Origin: Singulisphaera acidiphila DSM 18658 | GTDB taxonomy: Bacteria; Planctomycetota; Planctomycetia; Isosphaerales; Isosphaeraceae | Direction: 5' to 3' | DNA length: 64,000 nucleotides | Assembly: GCF_000242455.2 (NCBI RefSeq) | Contig: NC_019892.1 | Span: 4,030,001-4,094,000, forward strand | In this document: in pieces, positions 33,366-42,986 of the stretch | How the letters are laid out: each line of letters opens with the position of its first letter | Position numbering within the stretch: position 1 is the first letter of the stretch | The notes under the pieces: model-generated | Database searches by the model: none | What the model was told of the DNA's origin: nothing | What the model saw: the letters and a program-made list of their open reading frames with translations, nothing else | Position numbers and translations under genes: made by a program

Positions 33366-36300
33366 ATGGTGATGACTCCAAGACGAGCCCAACGCGATGA
33401 TTTCCGCGAGTTGGAATTGTCGGACCCCTTCTGCTCGGAGGCGGGTCCCTCGCGTCGATTCCCGGTGGCCGACCAACGTTGGCTGCCGCCGGCCACGAGC
33501 TCTTCTGCCTCCGGGTCGTTCGAAACGATCGTGGCCGAGTTGACAGCCTGCTGGGATCGGGGCGAAAGGCCCCATGTTGAGGCGTTCCTCGGCAGGATGT
33601 CCACCTCGCATCCGGCCGACGTTGTCGAGTTAATTTACCGCGAATTCTGTCTTGCCGAGTCGAATGGTTTAGATCCGGACCCCATCGACTTTTTACGACG
33701 GTTTCCCGACCGGGAAGTCCCGCTCAACCGGCTCTTCCGCCTCCACGGCGTTCTGAGCTTGACGGAACTCAGCCAGTTGGCCGAGCCGGAATTTTTGCCC
33801 GAGGTCGGGGACGAGATCGGTCCGTACATCCTCAAACGCGAGTTGGGGCGCGGGTCATACGCCCGCGTCTACCTCGCCGAGCAGACCGATCTCGACGACC
33901 GCCTGGTGGTCGTGAAGATCTCGACACGGCTGACTCCGGAGCCAAGACTTCTCGCCCGCGCGCGGCACTCGCACATCGTCGAAGTCCTTTGGCATGGGAC
34001 GGCTGAGAATGGCGCTTTGCAGTTAATCTGCCTGCCCTTCCTCGGCGGGGCGACCCTGGCGACCGTCTTGACCGAACGGCGGCGGATCGGGCGGCGTCCC
34101 AGGTCAGGCCGCGACTTACTCGCCGACCTGGACAGGGTCTCCGCCCCCGAGTATCCCAAGGCCAACCTGGCCCGTCCCGCCCGCGAAGTGGTCGAAGGGT
34201 TATCGTACCCGGCCGCCACGGCCTGGATGGTGGCTCGACTGGCCGAGGCGCTCGACCATGCCTATTTGCGAGGCGTTGCCCACGGCGATATCAAGCCGTC
34301 GAACATCCTGCTGACGGCCGACGGCAACCCGATGCTGCTCGACTTCAACCTGGCGGTCGGCTGGCGGCTCCCCAGCGCCTCGGATCTACCGGCCGACGCG
34401 GGGGGAGGCACACTCGCCTACATGGCTCCCGAACGGCTGAGGGCGGTGGCCGAGTCACAGCGAATCTCGACGCCAAACGCCGCGGACCGGCATCGGGCCG
34501 ACATCTTCGCGCTCGGCGTCGTCCTGCTGGAGTCGCTGACCCGCCAATCACCCGACCTGCCGCAGGCGAAGGCCCGAACCCAGCAAGAGATCGCGGCGAT
34601 GCTCGCAGAATCGGGGCGCAACGATGACGATGCGATGCGATGGCTCGCACGCTCCTCGGTGCCGCGAGGTCTTCGATCGATCCTGGCGCGTTGCTTGGCC
34701 CCCGACAGGGCCGATCGCTACGGCCGGGCATCGGAGTTAGCCGAAGACCTCGACCGCTGGCGAACCGGACGCCCCCTCGCATTCGCCGAGGAACCCCCCT
34801 GGCGGTTTCGCCTGGGCCGCTGGGCACGCCGTCAGCGGTTCGCCTTGGCCGCCCTGGTCCTGGCAATCGTCCTCTGCGCCACCGCCATGACAACGCTCTG
34901 GTATTCGTTTCAGAGCACGCTCCGCAAGCAGGCCGAGGACAAGCTCGCTCTCATCTGGGATCGCGATGAATCAGGCGTTTTTCGCTTCCTTCGCTTCGGC
35001 CATTGGTCTCCCGACAACCAGGAAGATGCTGCCGAAAACGCTTACAAACATCTCAATCTCTACAATGCACTAGGGGATGCCGACTGGCGTCTCCGTGACG
35101 ACGTTCGCAGCCTGCCCGAACCGGAGCGCTCGGAGCTGGAGGTCTGGCTTCTGGAACAAATCCTCCGCTATACAAGGGCCCTGGGCGAACGCCAGAATTC
35201 ACCTGACGACTGGCGGCGTGCCCAGGCACTCCTCGAACAAGTGGTCGACAAAATGCCCCTCGGCCCGCTCCAGTCGCAGCGCCGGCGCCTCCTCGAACAG
35301 CTCGATAAGAATCAAACCGGCGCGACGCTGGCACCGACCGCGACTCCCCAAGAGACCGCGTCCCGGTCGGCGCTCTGGATGGAAGATTATCTCCTGGGCA
35401 TCGAGGCGGAACCCAGACATGCGCGAGCGGCCTTGGCGCATTACCAGGCCGTGCTGAAGGCTCGCCCCCGCTCCTTCTGGGGCCACTACCGCGCAGCGAC
35501 GGTCGCTTTCCGATTAGGTGACCAGACCACGGCTGCCGAACACCTCAGACAGTGCATATCCCAGCGCCCGAGAAACGTCGCCTTGCGTGCCCAGCTCGCC
35601 GGCTGCCTGTTCATGATGGGACGATACGACACCGCTCTCGAAGCGTGCACCAAGGCGCTCGAGATCGACCCCGACCACGCCGTCTCGACCCGCAATCAAA
35701 CCTTCGTCAGGCGCCAACTCGGACAGGAGGACCGGGTCGATTCCGACGTCCGCCGCTTCGAGCTTCTTACGCGAAGCCAAAGCGAAGTCCTTTCGCTGAA
35801 GACCCGGCTGGAGTCGATGCACACCTCCGACCTCGACTGGTCCACGCCGACCCCAAATCAAGTGGAGCCGATCCTCATCAATGCCGAAGCGAACGACCTC
35901 GACACTCGAGTCCTCCGAGCCACTCAGCTCCGGCATCTCAAACGGTTCGACGAAGCCCTGCTCGAACTCGACCAGATCCTGAGTCTTGAACCCGAGCACC
36001 TTGAGGCGAGACTCTACCGCGCAATGCTCCTCCGCAAGCTCAATCGCCACGAGGCCATATCCGACTTCGCCTATCTGGTCGATCATCCCCGCCTTGATGA
36101 ACTCATCCCTCAATACAAAGATGCGATCAACATCTACCATCAGCGAACCAGCGACCTGCTCCGGGCAAACCAGCCAAAGACCGCGATCAAGGTGGCGCTA
36201 GACGGTCTGGCGCAGGCCAACCGCTTCCAATCGATGGTGGGCGAGTCGCACTACGCCCTGGCCCGAGCCTATGCCTCAGCCGCCAAGTCCGACCCAAGCC

Positions 36301-36437
36301 TCATCCCTCAGGTCGCTAAGCAGCTCAAGGCCGCTTACAAGATCAATCCGAAGATCCTGGCAACGTCATTCGAGGAAGACCAGAACTTCACCGGTCTTCG
36401 CGATCAGGTCCGCCCTGTGGAATTCAAGCGCCGTTGA
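33366..36437 (+). CDS. Ser/Thr protein kinase with membrane helix and C-terminal TPR repeats
   Basis: A 1023-residue protein; ATG 33366 follows GGGAGGAG by five bases. The kinase domain covers about 150-470: Gly loop ELGRGSYARVYL near 158, HGDIKPSN with the catalytic Asp308, and DFN at 326-328. HGD replaces HRD and DFN replaces DFG; the two catalytic Asp remain, and the same substitutions occur in other planctomycete kinases, so activity is plausible. A membrane helix lies at about 492-513, then a roughly 500-residue region with TPR-like repeats (YQAVLKARPRSFWGHYRAATVAFRLG; LEACTKALEIDPDH) that would face outward. It stands alone, with no sigma factor attached. Confidence 0.92.
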   Translation: MVMTPRRAQRDDFRELELSDPFCSEAGPSRRFPVADQRWLPPATSSSASGSFETIVAELTACWDRGERPHVEAFLGRMSTSHPADVVELIYREFCLAESNGLDPDPIDFLRRFPDREVPLNRLFRLHGVLSLTELSQLAEPEFLPEVGDEIGPYILKRELGRGSYARVYLAEQTDLDDRLVVVKISTRLTPEPRLLARARHSHIVEVLWHGTAENGALQLICLPFLGGATLATVLTERRRIGRRPRSGRDLLADLDRVSAPEYPKANLARPAREVVEGLSYPAATAWMVARLAEALDHAYLRGVAHGDIKPSNILLTADGNPMLLDFNLAVGWRLPSASDLPADAGGGTLAYMAPERLRAVAESQRISTPNAADRHRADIFALGVVLLESLTRQSPDLPQAKARTQQEIAAMLAESGRNDDDAMRWLARSSVPRGLRSILARCLAPDRADRYGRASELAEDLDRWRTGRPLAFAEEPPWRFRLGRWARRQRFALAALVLAIVLCATAMTTLWYSFQSTLRKQAEDKLALIWDRDESGVFRFLRFGHWSPDNQEDAAENAYKHLNLYNALGDADWRLRDDVRSLPEPERSELEVWLLEQILRYTRALGERQNSPDDWRRAQALLEQVVDKMPLGPLQSQRRRLLEQLDKNQTGATLAPTATPQETASRSALWMEDYLLGIEAEPRHARAALAHYQAVLKARPRSFWGHYRAATVAFRLGDQTTAAEHLRQCISQRPRNVALRAQLAGCLFMMGRYDTALEACTKALEIDPDHAVSTRNQTFVRRQLGQEDRVDSDVRRFELLTRSQSEVLSLKTRLESMHTSDLDWSTPTPNQVEPILINAEANDLDTRVLRATQLRHLKRFDEALLELDQILSLEPEHLEARLYRAMLLRKLNRHEAISDFAYLVDHPRLDELIPQYKDAINIYHQRTSDLLRANQPKTAIKVALDGLAQANRFQSMVGESHYALARAYASAAKSDPSLIPQVAKQLKAAYKINPKILATSFEEDQNFTGLRDQVRPVEFKRR

Positions 36438-36534
36438 ATTGGGCCTCGAGCCTCAACCTCAAAGAAGGCCATCACGAGTCGCATGCCAGCCTTTCGGTCT
36501 TGGCCCCTGGTCAGGAAAAAGAGACCTCCATCCC

Positions 36535-37164
36535 TCACCGAACGGCTGATCGACGGCTCCCGGAGATGAGCTTCTTGACCCCACAGTCGGAGCATCCGCC
36601 GTGGGACGAGCCCCCACCGGTGCCACACCCCCCGCCGGATGAGCCGCAGCCCCCGCCCTCAGTGCCACAGCTTCCGCAGCCCCCTTCATCGGTTTCGGCT
36701 TCCTCCTCGTCCGGCACGTCGCGTCCGACCGGTTCGAGCATCACGTCGAGGTCGTACGTTGCGCGAAAGGCCGAGAGCAAACCGGTCACGTCCAGGCGGT
36801 GGGGCCCCAAATAGTGGAGAACGGTCCGGCGATCGTCGAGCAAGGGTTCGACGTCGATCAGCTCCATCGGCCAAACGCCATCTTGGAAGAGCCGCTGACA
36901 GATCTCGAATCGACTCGGCCGAGCGGACTCAGCCAGGCGGGCCTGCTCCAGGTCGTCGGGACCGGCGATCCGGAGCACCCGGGCAGGGACAGCCCCTTCT
37001 TCTTCGCTTGAGGACGACGGTAGAGACGCGAGCACTTCGCCAAGCTCCGTCCCACGATGCGATCGGATCACGACCGTCGTGCCACGCTCGAGGTCAGCCG
37101 AGTCGGCGGAAAACTTTCCGACCTGGGCCATCAAGCCATAGCGGATCAAGTACAAGTGAGCCAT
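36535..37164 (-). CDS. PSP1 domain protein with Cys/Gly-rich tail
   Basis: A 209-residue protein from ATG 37164 (GAGG six bases upstream; the frame extends to 37200). It starts MAHLYLIRYGLMAQVGKF and has the PSP1 pattern GTTVVIRSHRGTELGEVL, then LIDVEPLLDDRRTVLHYLGPHRLDVTGLLSAF. The PSP1 family includes YaaT/RicT, part of a complex affecting RNA maturation and phosphorelay in Bacillus. The last 40 residues are Gly/Ser-rich with six Cys (GCGSCG, GGCGSSGGGCG, GCSDCGVKKL), which could bind a metal or Fe-S cluster. It is not next to holB as in Firmicutes. Confidence 0.85.
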   Translation of the reverse strand: MAHLYLIRYGLMAQVGKFSADSADLERGTTVVIRSHRGTELGEVLASLPSSSSEEEGAVPARVLRIAGPDDLEQARLAESARPSRFEICQRLFQDGVWPMELIDVEPLLDDRRTVLHYLGPHRLDVTGLLSAFRATYDLDVMLEPVGRDVPDEEEAETDEGGCGSCGTEGGGCGSSGGGCGTGGGSSHGGCSDCGVKKLISGSRRSAVR

Positions 37165-37462
37165 GCGGTCCTCGACCATCACCCGACAAACGTCCACCAA
37201 TCCCTGATTATTCGTGATTTCGATCGGGTACGCAAGGCAAGGACTCGGGAAGAAAAGGGGACCACGGCCCGGCCTTCAGCACTCAAATTGCGCAGGGTGG
37301 GGGGGCAATTGCGTTCTCGGAAGGGGGCGTTCGCCTTATAATTCGGCGTGTGATCCTCCCGGATTTTGTCTTACGATCCGTCTCCCACGTGCCTTTTGCG
37401 GATCGAGGAGCCTCAAAACGGGGCGGTAAGGCCCTGATCAGGTAAAAAAAAGGATTGTCGTC

Positions 37463-39613
37463 ATGAGCCGAGCCCGCTGCACGTTCAAGGTTGCCGGCCT
37501 TGATTGCGCCGTCGAGATGGAACAGCTCCGCGCCGCTCTGGGTGAGGCTCCCGGCGTGCTTGCCCTCGGCTTCGACCTGATCCACGGGTCGATGACAGTT
37601 GACTATGAACCGGAGGCGACCAGCCCTCCTCAGCTTTTGAACCGGATCGCGACGGCCGGGATGAACGCCTCGCTCGTCGAGGAGAGTGTGGAAGGGGATG
37701 GGTGGTGGCGCAGGAACGGCCGCTGGGTGGCGACCGTCGGCTCGGGCCTGGCGCTGCTGGTCGGAGTCATGCTTGGGTCGCTCTCGCCAGGGCACCCCGT
37801 TTTCGAGAAAGCCGCCTACCTCCTGGCGATCCTCTTCGGCGGGTACGAGCTGTTTCCGAAGGCCGTTCGCGGACTCGCCAAGTTCCGTTTCGACATCCAC
37901 GTCCTGATGACCGTGGCCGTCGCCGGCGCTCTGATTTTGGGCCAATGGGACGAGGCGGCGACCGTAGCCTTCCTCTTCGGCCTGTCCGAGGCACTTGAGC
38001 GGTTCAGCCTCGACCGGGCGCGTCGGGCCGTCAGGCGCCTGCTCGAAATCGCCCCCGAGACTGCCGAGGTCGTCACCTCGGATGGTACGGTCCGGATCGT
38101 CGCCGCCAGCGAACTCAAAGCGGGTGACCGCGTCCATGTGAGGGCCGGCGACCGGATCCCGATCGACGGGGCCGTCGTCTCCGGTCGTTCGAGCGTCGAC
38201 CAGAAAGCGATCACCGGCGAGTCGGTCCCGGTGCCGCGTGAGCCGGGCGACCCGGTCTTCGCGGGAACGGTCAACGGTGAGGGATCTTTGGAAGTCGAGG
38301 CGGCGGGACCGATCGGCAACGCCCTGATCTCACGGATCATCGCCCAGGTCCGCGACGCCCAGGCCGCGCGTGCGCCGGTGGAACGGCGGATCGGCCGGTT
38401 CGCCGCAATCTACACGCCCGTCGTCATGGGAATTGCCGCACTCATCATGATCGCCCCCCCTCTGGTCCAGATCGCCATGGGGACACCTCCTGGCTCAGCC
38501 GAATGGGGGACATGGTTCGGCCGCGGACTCGTCGTGCTCGTGATCGCCTGCCCTTGCGCCCTGGTCATATCGACCCCCGTGGCCATCGTCAGCGGCCTGA
38601 CGGCGGCGGCCCGGCGTGGGATACTCGTCAAAGGGGGCGAATATCTCGAGGAGTTCGGCCAGCTCCGAGTCCTGGCCTTCGACAAGACAGGCACGCTGAC
38701 CCGAGGCGAGCCCGACGTCGTCGAGGTCGTCTCCACCGACGGCAGTGACGGCGAGGAGGTGCTTCGGATCGCGGCCGCCCTGGGTGATCGAGGCGGCCAC
38801 GTCCTGGGTCGAGCCATCGCGCGCCACGCCCGCCAGCGTAGCCTGACCGTTCCGCTGGCCGATGGCTACCGAGCCAACCCCGGCCTGGGAGCATCGGGCC
38901 TCGTCGATGCGGTGGAGTATCACATCGGTAGCCATCGTTTCATTGATGAGGCCGGCCTCTGTCCCCCTGAGTTTCACGATCGACTCGGGTCGGCTGAACG
39001 GAATGCGGGGACAGCCGTCGCCCTGAGCACTCAGTCCGGCCCGCTCGGCTGGATCCGGCTGGCCGACCAGGCGCGGCCCGAGGCCGCCCGAATTCTGGCC
39101 GAGTTGAACGCCTTGGGGATCCAGACGGTGATGCTCACGGGCGATAACCCGCCGACCGCCGCAGCCATGGCCCAGGAACTAGGGATCATCGAGCATCGCT
39201 CGGGCCTGCTTCCCGCCGAGAAAGTCACCGCCATCACTGAACTCGATGCGCGGCACGGATCCACGGGCATGGTCGGCGACGGAGTGAACGACGCCCCCGC
39301 GCTGGCAACCGCCCGGGTCAGCGTGGCCCTCGGCGGCATCTCCAGCGGCGCGGCTCTCGAAACGGCCGACGTGGTCCTGATGGCCGACGACCTGAATGCC
39401 TTACCTTGGCTGGTTCGCCACAGCCGGAAGACCCTGGCCCGGATCCGCCAAAACATCGGTTTGGCCCTGGGAACCAAGGCCCTCGTCCTCTTGCTCGCCG
39501 CACTCGGCTACGCCACCCTGGCCATGGCCATCGCCGCCGACCTGGGCACCAGCCTGCTCGTCACCGCCAACGCCCTCCGCTTGCTCCGCAACTCATCGCC
39601 CGATCGTCAATAA
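37463..39613 (+). CDS. P1B-type heavy-metal ATPase, Zn/Cd class
   Basis: A 716-residue efflux pump. Residues 5-75 form an HMA-like domain, but its metal site reads GLDCAVE, with one Cys (15) instead of the usual Cys-x2-Cys. Membrane helices follow, an actuator domain with TGES (about 250), the metal-site CPC (363-365) in CPCALVISTP, phosphorylation Asp407 in DKTGT, and the hinge GDGVNDAPAL. The sequence AADLGTS in the last helices matches the Asp-x-Gly of the Zn/Cd/Pb (P1B-2) class rather than copper pumps. ATG 37463 gives the family length. No metal-sensing regulator is adjacent. Confidence 0.93.
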   Translation: MSRARCTFKVAGLDCAVEMEQLRAALGEAPGVLALGFDLIHGSMTVDYEPEATSPPQLLNRIATAGMNASLVEESVEGDGWWRRNGRWVATVGSGLALLVGVMLGSLSPGHPVFEKAAYLLAILFGGYELFPKAVRGLAKFRFDIHVLMTVAVAGALILGQWDEAATVAFLFGLSEALERFSLDRARRAVRRLLEIAPETAEVVTSDGTVRIVAASELKAGDRVHVRAGDRIPIDGAVVSGRSSVDQKAITGESVPVPREPGDPVFAGTVNGEGSLEVEAAGPIGNALISRIIAQVRDAQAARAPVERRIGRFAAIYTPVVMGIAALIMIAPPLVQIAMGTPPGSAEWGTWFGRGLVVLVIACPCALVISTPVAIVSGLTAAARRGILVKGGEYLEEFGQLRVLAFDKTGTLTRGEPDVVEVVSTDGSDGEEVLRIAAALGDRGGHVLGRAIARHARQRSLTVPLADGYRANPGLGASGLVDAVEYHIGSHRFIDEAGLCPPEFHDRLGSAERNAGTAVALSTQSGPLGWIRLADQARPEAARILAELNALGIQTVMLTGDNPPTAAAMAQELGIIEHRSGLLPAEKVTAITELDARHGSTGMVGDGVNDAPALATARVSVALGGISSGAALETADVVLMADDLNALPWLVRHSRKTLARIRQNIGLALGTKALVLLLAALGYATLAMAIAADLGTSLLVTANALRLLRNSSPDRQ

Positions 39614-39945
39614 CGAAGTTTGCTCAAAATCCACACCAGCCTCGTCTCGCCAACCAGCCAACCACAGCGTCCTCAAAACGTAAAGACCTGCGATACGCTG
39701 CCGCTACGCTTCTTTCGCCCTCACCTGGACCCACACCGAGGCCAAGATTCACTGTCTGCACTCATGCTTTGAACAGCAAATGACATTGATGACCCATCAC
39801 GAAGGTAAGAAATTACGCCCTCGATCCACACCATCGCCAGCGGCGATCCGTCACAAGAGAACGACCGCTACGTCTACTCTTGGGATCGACAATACCCGGG
39901 CAATCAACGGACACGTTCATTCCAAGGTAATGGAGAAGAAAAACC
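39614..39945. other. Intergenic region
   Basis: About 330 bases between the ATPase and the NlpC/P60-like gene. I see no gene, terminator or repeat here apart from a GGAGAAG ribosome site for the next gene near 39930. Confidence 0.5.
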
Positions 39946-40386
39946 GTGTCATCGCTGGCTTCCGATATCGTGCGTGTTGCTCGGAGTAAGGTGGGCGCCA
40001 AGGACTGGATGTACGGCACCGCGAAGGATGAATTCGCGGCAAACACCAACAAATGCAACAAGTTCGTCTACGATGTCGTGGTTGAGGCTGGGGTCAAGCC
40101 GCCGCCGAAGGTCTCGATGTACCTCATTTTTAGCCGGCCGCCCACAGCGGGCGAGTGGGCCGATCCCAAAGTCGAGATCAGCGGTTGGGAGGTCGTCACC
40201 ACCCCGCAGCCTGGCGATATTGTTGCAGAAGCGCACCGATATGCCGATGCAACCGGCCACGTCGGCATCGTCGTCGGTCCCAATTTAACGGTGTCGGCCG
40301 CCTCTAACGTAGGCGGAGTGATCGTCGAGAACGACTGGGGATTCCGAACAGGCCAGACCCCAACCTTCCGGCGTTACACGCGATAG
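39946..40386 (+). CDS. Small NlpC/P60- or CHAP-like hydrolase
   Basis: A 146-residue protein; GTG 39946 follows GGAGAAG. The layout fits a minimal papain-like peptidoglycan hydrolase: Cys37 in NTNKCNKFVYDVV, followed by a helix, and His105 in DATGHVGIVV, with VENDWGF (about 127-133) as a possible third polar site. There is no signal peptide, so it would need a dedicated export route, a phage-like or contractile delivery system, or act on internal substrates. It stands alone between unrelated genes. An amidase or endopeptidase role is inferred from the Cys/His pattern only. Confidence 0.7.
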   Translation: MSSLASDIVRVARSKVGAKDWMYGTAKDEFAANTNKCNKFVYDVVVEAGVKPPPKVSMYLIFSRPPTAGEWADPKVEISGWEVVTTPQPGDIVAEAHRYADATGHVGIVVGPNLTVSAASNVGGVIVENDWGFRTGQTPTFRRYTR

Positions 40387-40455
40387 CCTTCACACGCTAG
40401 CCGAAAAATCATCTCATCTTCGCATTCCATGGATTGATGAGCCAGAAAACGAAAA

Positions 40456-40496
40456 CGGTTCAGGACGACCGGGTCGACACCCATCGTCCTGAACCG
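40456..40496. terminator. Bidirectional terminator-like hairpin
   Basis: A 13-bp perfect stem, CGGTTCAGGACGA with its complement (40456-40468 and 40484-40496), between the convergent hydrolase and DUF4432 genes. Only short A/T runs flank it (AAAA at 40452), so strength is uncertain. Confidence 0.6.
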
Positions 40497-40564
40497 CTTC
40501 GCGCCCCTCAAAAATCCGAGCGAAGGCCGATCCGTGACCGCGACCGAAGCCTTCGGAACTCAGC

Positions 40565-41761
40565 TCAGTCCTGAGGCCCAAACGGCTCGGTCGATTTGCG
40601 GTGGATGGTCGGGGTTGCCTGGGCCTGGATCGCCTGGATCTCAGCTTCGACGGCAGCCACAGCCTGGCCGGTCGAGAGGACTTCGAGGGTCATCTCGGCC
40701 ACGTAGCGGCCTCCCGCAGGGAGAGCGACCACCCGGTGCCGAGCCTTCTCGAACGGCTTGGGATTGGGATAGTTGGTGGCAGGCTCGAGACCGGTGACGT
40801 AGCCCTCCTTGAGCCCCCCCGTACACTTCCAAAGCGTGAAGGCTGGGAGTTGGGCAGGGGAGAACCGAAGCACGACTCCCTTGTCGCCCGCCTTGTTGCG
40901 GAGCATGGTCAGGGTGCGGCCGTCGGCCTGACTGGCCTGAAGTTCGAAGAAGTAGCACTGCTCGGCAAAGCCGGGTTCGGGGGCGCGATACGTCTCGTAG
41001 TGATCGATGGCCGTCGCGGCCCACGCATCGCGAGGCGCCATCACCTTGACCGGCGCCACGAACCGAGCCCCTTCTTCGAGGTACGGAGGCCCAAAATTCC
41101 AGTGGTAGAGCAACTGCATCTCGCCGGGTGCATCTTTGAGGTTGAGGAACTCGTCGCGGACCGTGAGCCGGTTCGACCCGGGCGTGGTACTCACCCGGGT
41201 CGTCATCCGGATCTGAGGCGCGAACAGCTTCGACTCTTCAACGTGCCCCTCGACCACAATCTCATAAGGGGGTTCCGTGCCGACATGGACGGCCACGAAT
41301 GAGGCGGGAATGTTGGCGATCTTGCCATGCAGCCCGTAGGTCGTGTGACGCTCCGAACCGTCGGGGTTGGTCACCTTCTCCTCGTAGGGCGCTCCGTTAT
41401 TCTCGAGCCCGCACCGCGCGACCAGTTCGTCAAACCCTTCGAGCCACCCGAGCCCTCCCCAATTCATCAGATTCACGAACGCAGGATTGACCGGTCCATC
41501 ACCGACCGGTGAATCCCAGCCGACCCGATCGCCGCCAAGATGTCCCTTCCAGAGCCCCATGCCCCGAGTCGGAACGATCGAAAATGTGAAGACGCCATTA
41601 TTGACCTGAATCAAGTCGACGCCATCGCGGCGCCCACCGCGAAGCGCACGCTTGGTCACGGACCAGGCGTGAGCCGAAGGGGACTCAACGCTCGCCGCGT
41701 CGATCGCAAAATTCTCGACCCAGAGATCGCGACCGACATCGGTCAACGTGAAAGAGGGCAT
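40565..41761 (-). CDS. DUF4432 family aldose-1-epimerase-like protein
   Basis: A 398-residue cytoplasmic protein. ATG 41761 is preceded by GCGAGGC and begins MPSFTLTDV; the frame before it has no homology-like features. The body is the all-beta galactose-mutarotase-like fold of DUF4432: FSIVPTRGMGLWKG, VGWDSPV, YGLHGKIANIPASFV with the candidate catalytic His, and LLYHWNFGPPYLEEGA. Relatives act on or sense sugars, but reactions are mostly unproven. The last 25 residues are a Gln/Ala/Thr-rich tail. No sugar operon is attached. Confidence 0.85.
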   Translation of the reverse strand: MPSFTLTDVGRDLWVENFAIDAASVESPSAHAWSVTKRALRGGRRDGVDLIQVNNGVFTFSIVPTRGMGLWKGHLGGDRVGWDSPVGDGPVNPAFVNLMNWGGLGWLEGFDELVARCGLENNGAPYEEKVTNPDGSERHTTYGLHGKIANIPASFVAVHVGTEPPYEIVVEGHVEESKLFAPQIRMTTRVSTTPGSNRLTVRDEFLNLKDAPGEMQLLYHWNFGPPYLEEGARFVAPVKVMAPRDAWAATAIDHYETYRAPEPGFAEQCYFFELQASQADGRTLTMLRNKAGDKGVVLRFSPAQLPAFTLWKCTGGLKEGYVTGLEPATNYPNPKPFEKARHRVVALPAGGRYVAEMTLEVLSTGQAVAAVEAEIQAIQAQATPTIHRKSTEPFGPQD

Positions 41762-42211
41762 GCGGGCCTCGCCGGTATCGCGGAAAGGGAGAGGTTCAAG
41801 GTTCGACTGCGCGGGCCAGCATACTGCCCTCGAACGATCAAGTCCAGGGTCCGAATTCACCTCGGGGCGTCGCGTGATGGCCCTCAATCTCAGCCTGATT
41901 CCTCTCACGGTTCGCTGCTCTGACAGCCTCCGACAGTCAATCGTCCCATCATTAGCGGATTCACGCATGCCGTGAGAGTTCGAAAGCACGTTCAAACGCC
42001 GACCTGATGGTGTTTACAGCAACGAGGGACCAGCTTCATAAAATCTCCCCGCAAAGCCTCTCCCACCCCGATTGCGGTTCCCGCCAAGTAAGGGCACACG
42101 ACTATCGCAGGTCGTTGGCCTTGTGTAAGCTCTAATAAGAGGACGTCGCTCTTTCAACGCCCCTGAACACGACGGACCGATCATTTCTCAGATCCCAGGG
42201 CAGTTAAAGAC
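41762..42211. other. Divergent intergenic region
   Basis: About 450 bases between the DUF4432 gene (minus) and a small orphan (plus). Promoters for both should lie here; no repeat, operator or RNA gene is evident. Confidence 0.45.
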
Positions 42212-42589
42212 ATGTCAAACCCTTTGCAGCCCCAAGCGACAACCGATATCGGCGACGTGAAGAACGGCCCGCTCGCCAAAGCAGGTCAAAGCCTGATCGG
42301 TGTCTACCAGGACTATCAGCAGTACGTGGAGGCGGGAGGCAACGGTCCCTTCGCCTCGCCCCGTGGCGCCGGCATCATGATTGAGGGGACCAACGTCGGA
42401 GTGATGATCCGAGGCAACGACTGGATCGCCTTACAGACCGCTCTCTCCGAACTCGGGATGCAAATTCGAGCCACCGATTCGAACACGAAGAGCATCGAAG
42501 GCATGCTCCCAATCACCCAGCTTCCAACCGTCGCGCAGCATGCCTTGGTGACCGCAATGACCCCGACCTACTCTCCAAGACATTCTTAA
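42212..42589 (+). CDS. Small planctomycete orphan with VMIRGNDW motif
   Basis: A 125-residue protein without signal peptide or membrane helix. The middle reads VGVMIRGNDWIALQTALSELGMQIRATDSNTKSIEGMLPITQLPTVAQ as a whole block (residues about 62-110), a pattern I associate with domains found inside larger planctomycete surface proteins, where it ends FLPIAQLP. If so, this is a stand-alone copy of that unit. The upstream ribosome site is weak. Function unknown; I treat it as real because of codon-position bias and the family-like block. Confidence 0.55.
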   Translation: MSNPLQPQATTDIGDVKNGPLAKAGQSLIGVYQDYQQYVEAGGNGPFASPRGAGIMIEGTNVGVMIRGNDWIALQTALSELGMQIRATDSNTKSIEGMLPITQLPTVAQHALVTAMTPTYSPRHS

Positions 42590-42986
42590 GCCTCCTGGAT
42601 TGAATTGAGTCACCACTTTCGCAGGGTGCCGACTCCTCGAAGGCTCAACCGACTCGATCCCCTTTTCTCGGGTCCATTCCCTTTGCTTCGCGAGCGATCG
42701 AGCAGAAGACACACTGCCGATTATCGGGGTCTTTCCAACTAAAACGCACCGAACTCACAAATTGCCCAACCGAATCATCTTTCTCTTCTTGCCCAAACCA
42801 ACCAATCGCACTAGGGTGTTGAGAGACCTTTTTCCGGTCGCCTCCATCATGAGGCCGTTCATCTCCGACTTCGATCTCTGGCGAATGGGCGCAAGAACCT
42901 CTCTCTGATTCTCTTCGGAACAGGTTCGACGGTCTCGAATGTTATCGCAATCGATGGCCGATCCATTCCATGAAGGAAGGACCACC
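42590..42986. other. Intergenic region
   Basis: About 400 bases between two small orphans. It contains the AAGGAAGG ribosome site that sets the next start at 42987. Nothing else is recognised. Confidence 0.45.

Noticed and set aside
32846-33604. A 252-codon minus-strand frame upstream of the TPR kinase
   Set aside because: It runs into the kinase coding region in antisense and shows no motif; the kinase start has a strong ribosome site.
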